A stretch of DNA of 14,192 nt from Flavobacteriaceae bacterium UBA6268. Its GTDB lineage: Bacteria; Bacteroidota; Bacteroidia; Flavobacteriales; Flavobacteriaceae. A program made the translations under genes and the position numbers. The DNA is taken from NCBI GenBank assembly GCA_002440705.1, contig DJVA01000007.1, forward strand, positions 1-14,192. The letters are read 5' to 3'. Positions 14,192 through 14,192 of the stretch are shown piece after piece; positions within the stretch are counted from its first letter, which is position 1; every line of letters begins with the position of its first letter. The notes below the pieces were generated by a model. That model was not told where the DNA came from. It did no database searches and worked only from the letters and a program-made list of their open reading frames with translations.

Positions 14192-14192
14192 C

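Noticed and set aside
1..14192. CRISPR arrays, insertion sequences, prophage or toxin-antitoxin genes
   Set aside because: No direct-repeat array, transposase, integrase or target-site duplication was seen, and every long open frame is explained by a core or envelope gene.

Overview
The window looks like chromosome from a member of the Bacteroidetes, most likely the family Flavobacteriaceae. Five things point there. The gene order rpsB, tsf, pyrH, frr, envelope genes, asnS, rpoN is one I recall as typical of marine flavobacteria. The encoded families include a DUF5686-type barrel, an ExbB/ExbD set with two ExbD paralogues and a CxxC-bearing ExbD. A-rich leaders without Shine-Dalgarno sequences precede the start codons. 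Promoter -7 elements fit TAnnTTTG. The base composition is moderate to low GC. No mobile element, phage gene, CRISPR array or rRNA is visible.

Layout. Positions 1-19 are the 3' end of a tRNA gene, probably tRNA-Ser, on the + strand. A promoter-bearing gap leads into a tight + strand operon (204-2597): exbB, a small four-helix membrane protein, exbD1 and exbD2, closed by a strong intrinsic terminator. A small outer-membrane beta-barrel gene follows on the + strand and meets the rest of the window tail to tail. From 3370 to the right edge every gene is on the - strand. In transcription order (right to left) these are rpsB, tsf, terminator, pyrH, frr, terminator/promoter hairpin, a short DUF5686-type barrel, an MMPL/RND-type transporter, asnS, terminator, rpoN, and a divergent PAP2-like membrane protein whose ATG directly follows the rpoN stop codon.

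How the genes work together. rpsB, tsf, frr and asnS serve translation. pyrH supplies UDP for pyrimidine nucleotide synthesis. rpoN encodes the sigma-54 factor. The exb operon would convert the proton-motive force into mechanical work on the periplasmic side, classically for TonB-dependent outer-membrane transport; no tonB gene lies in the window. The MMPL transporter, the DUF5686 barrel, the PAP2-like protein and the small barrel form an envelope-related minority between the core genes.

The window is mostly ordinary conserved chromosome. The points most worth a second look are: the PAP2-like protein, which keeps the spacing of all three catalytic motifs but with substitutions; the barrel-only DUF5686 protein beside the MMPL transporter; an 18-base palindrome filling the expected pyrH leader; a perfect hairpin that is at once the likely frr terminator and the spacer of a promoter-like sequence; and the unnamed four-helix protein locked inside the exb operon. 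Several machine-style longest ORFs begin at TTG codons, and I have moved four of these starts (the small barrel, rpoN, frr, tsf) to internal ATG codons.
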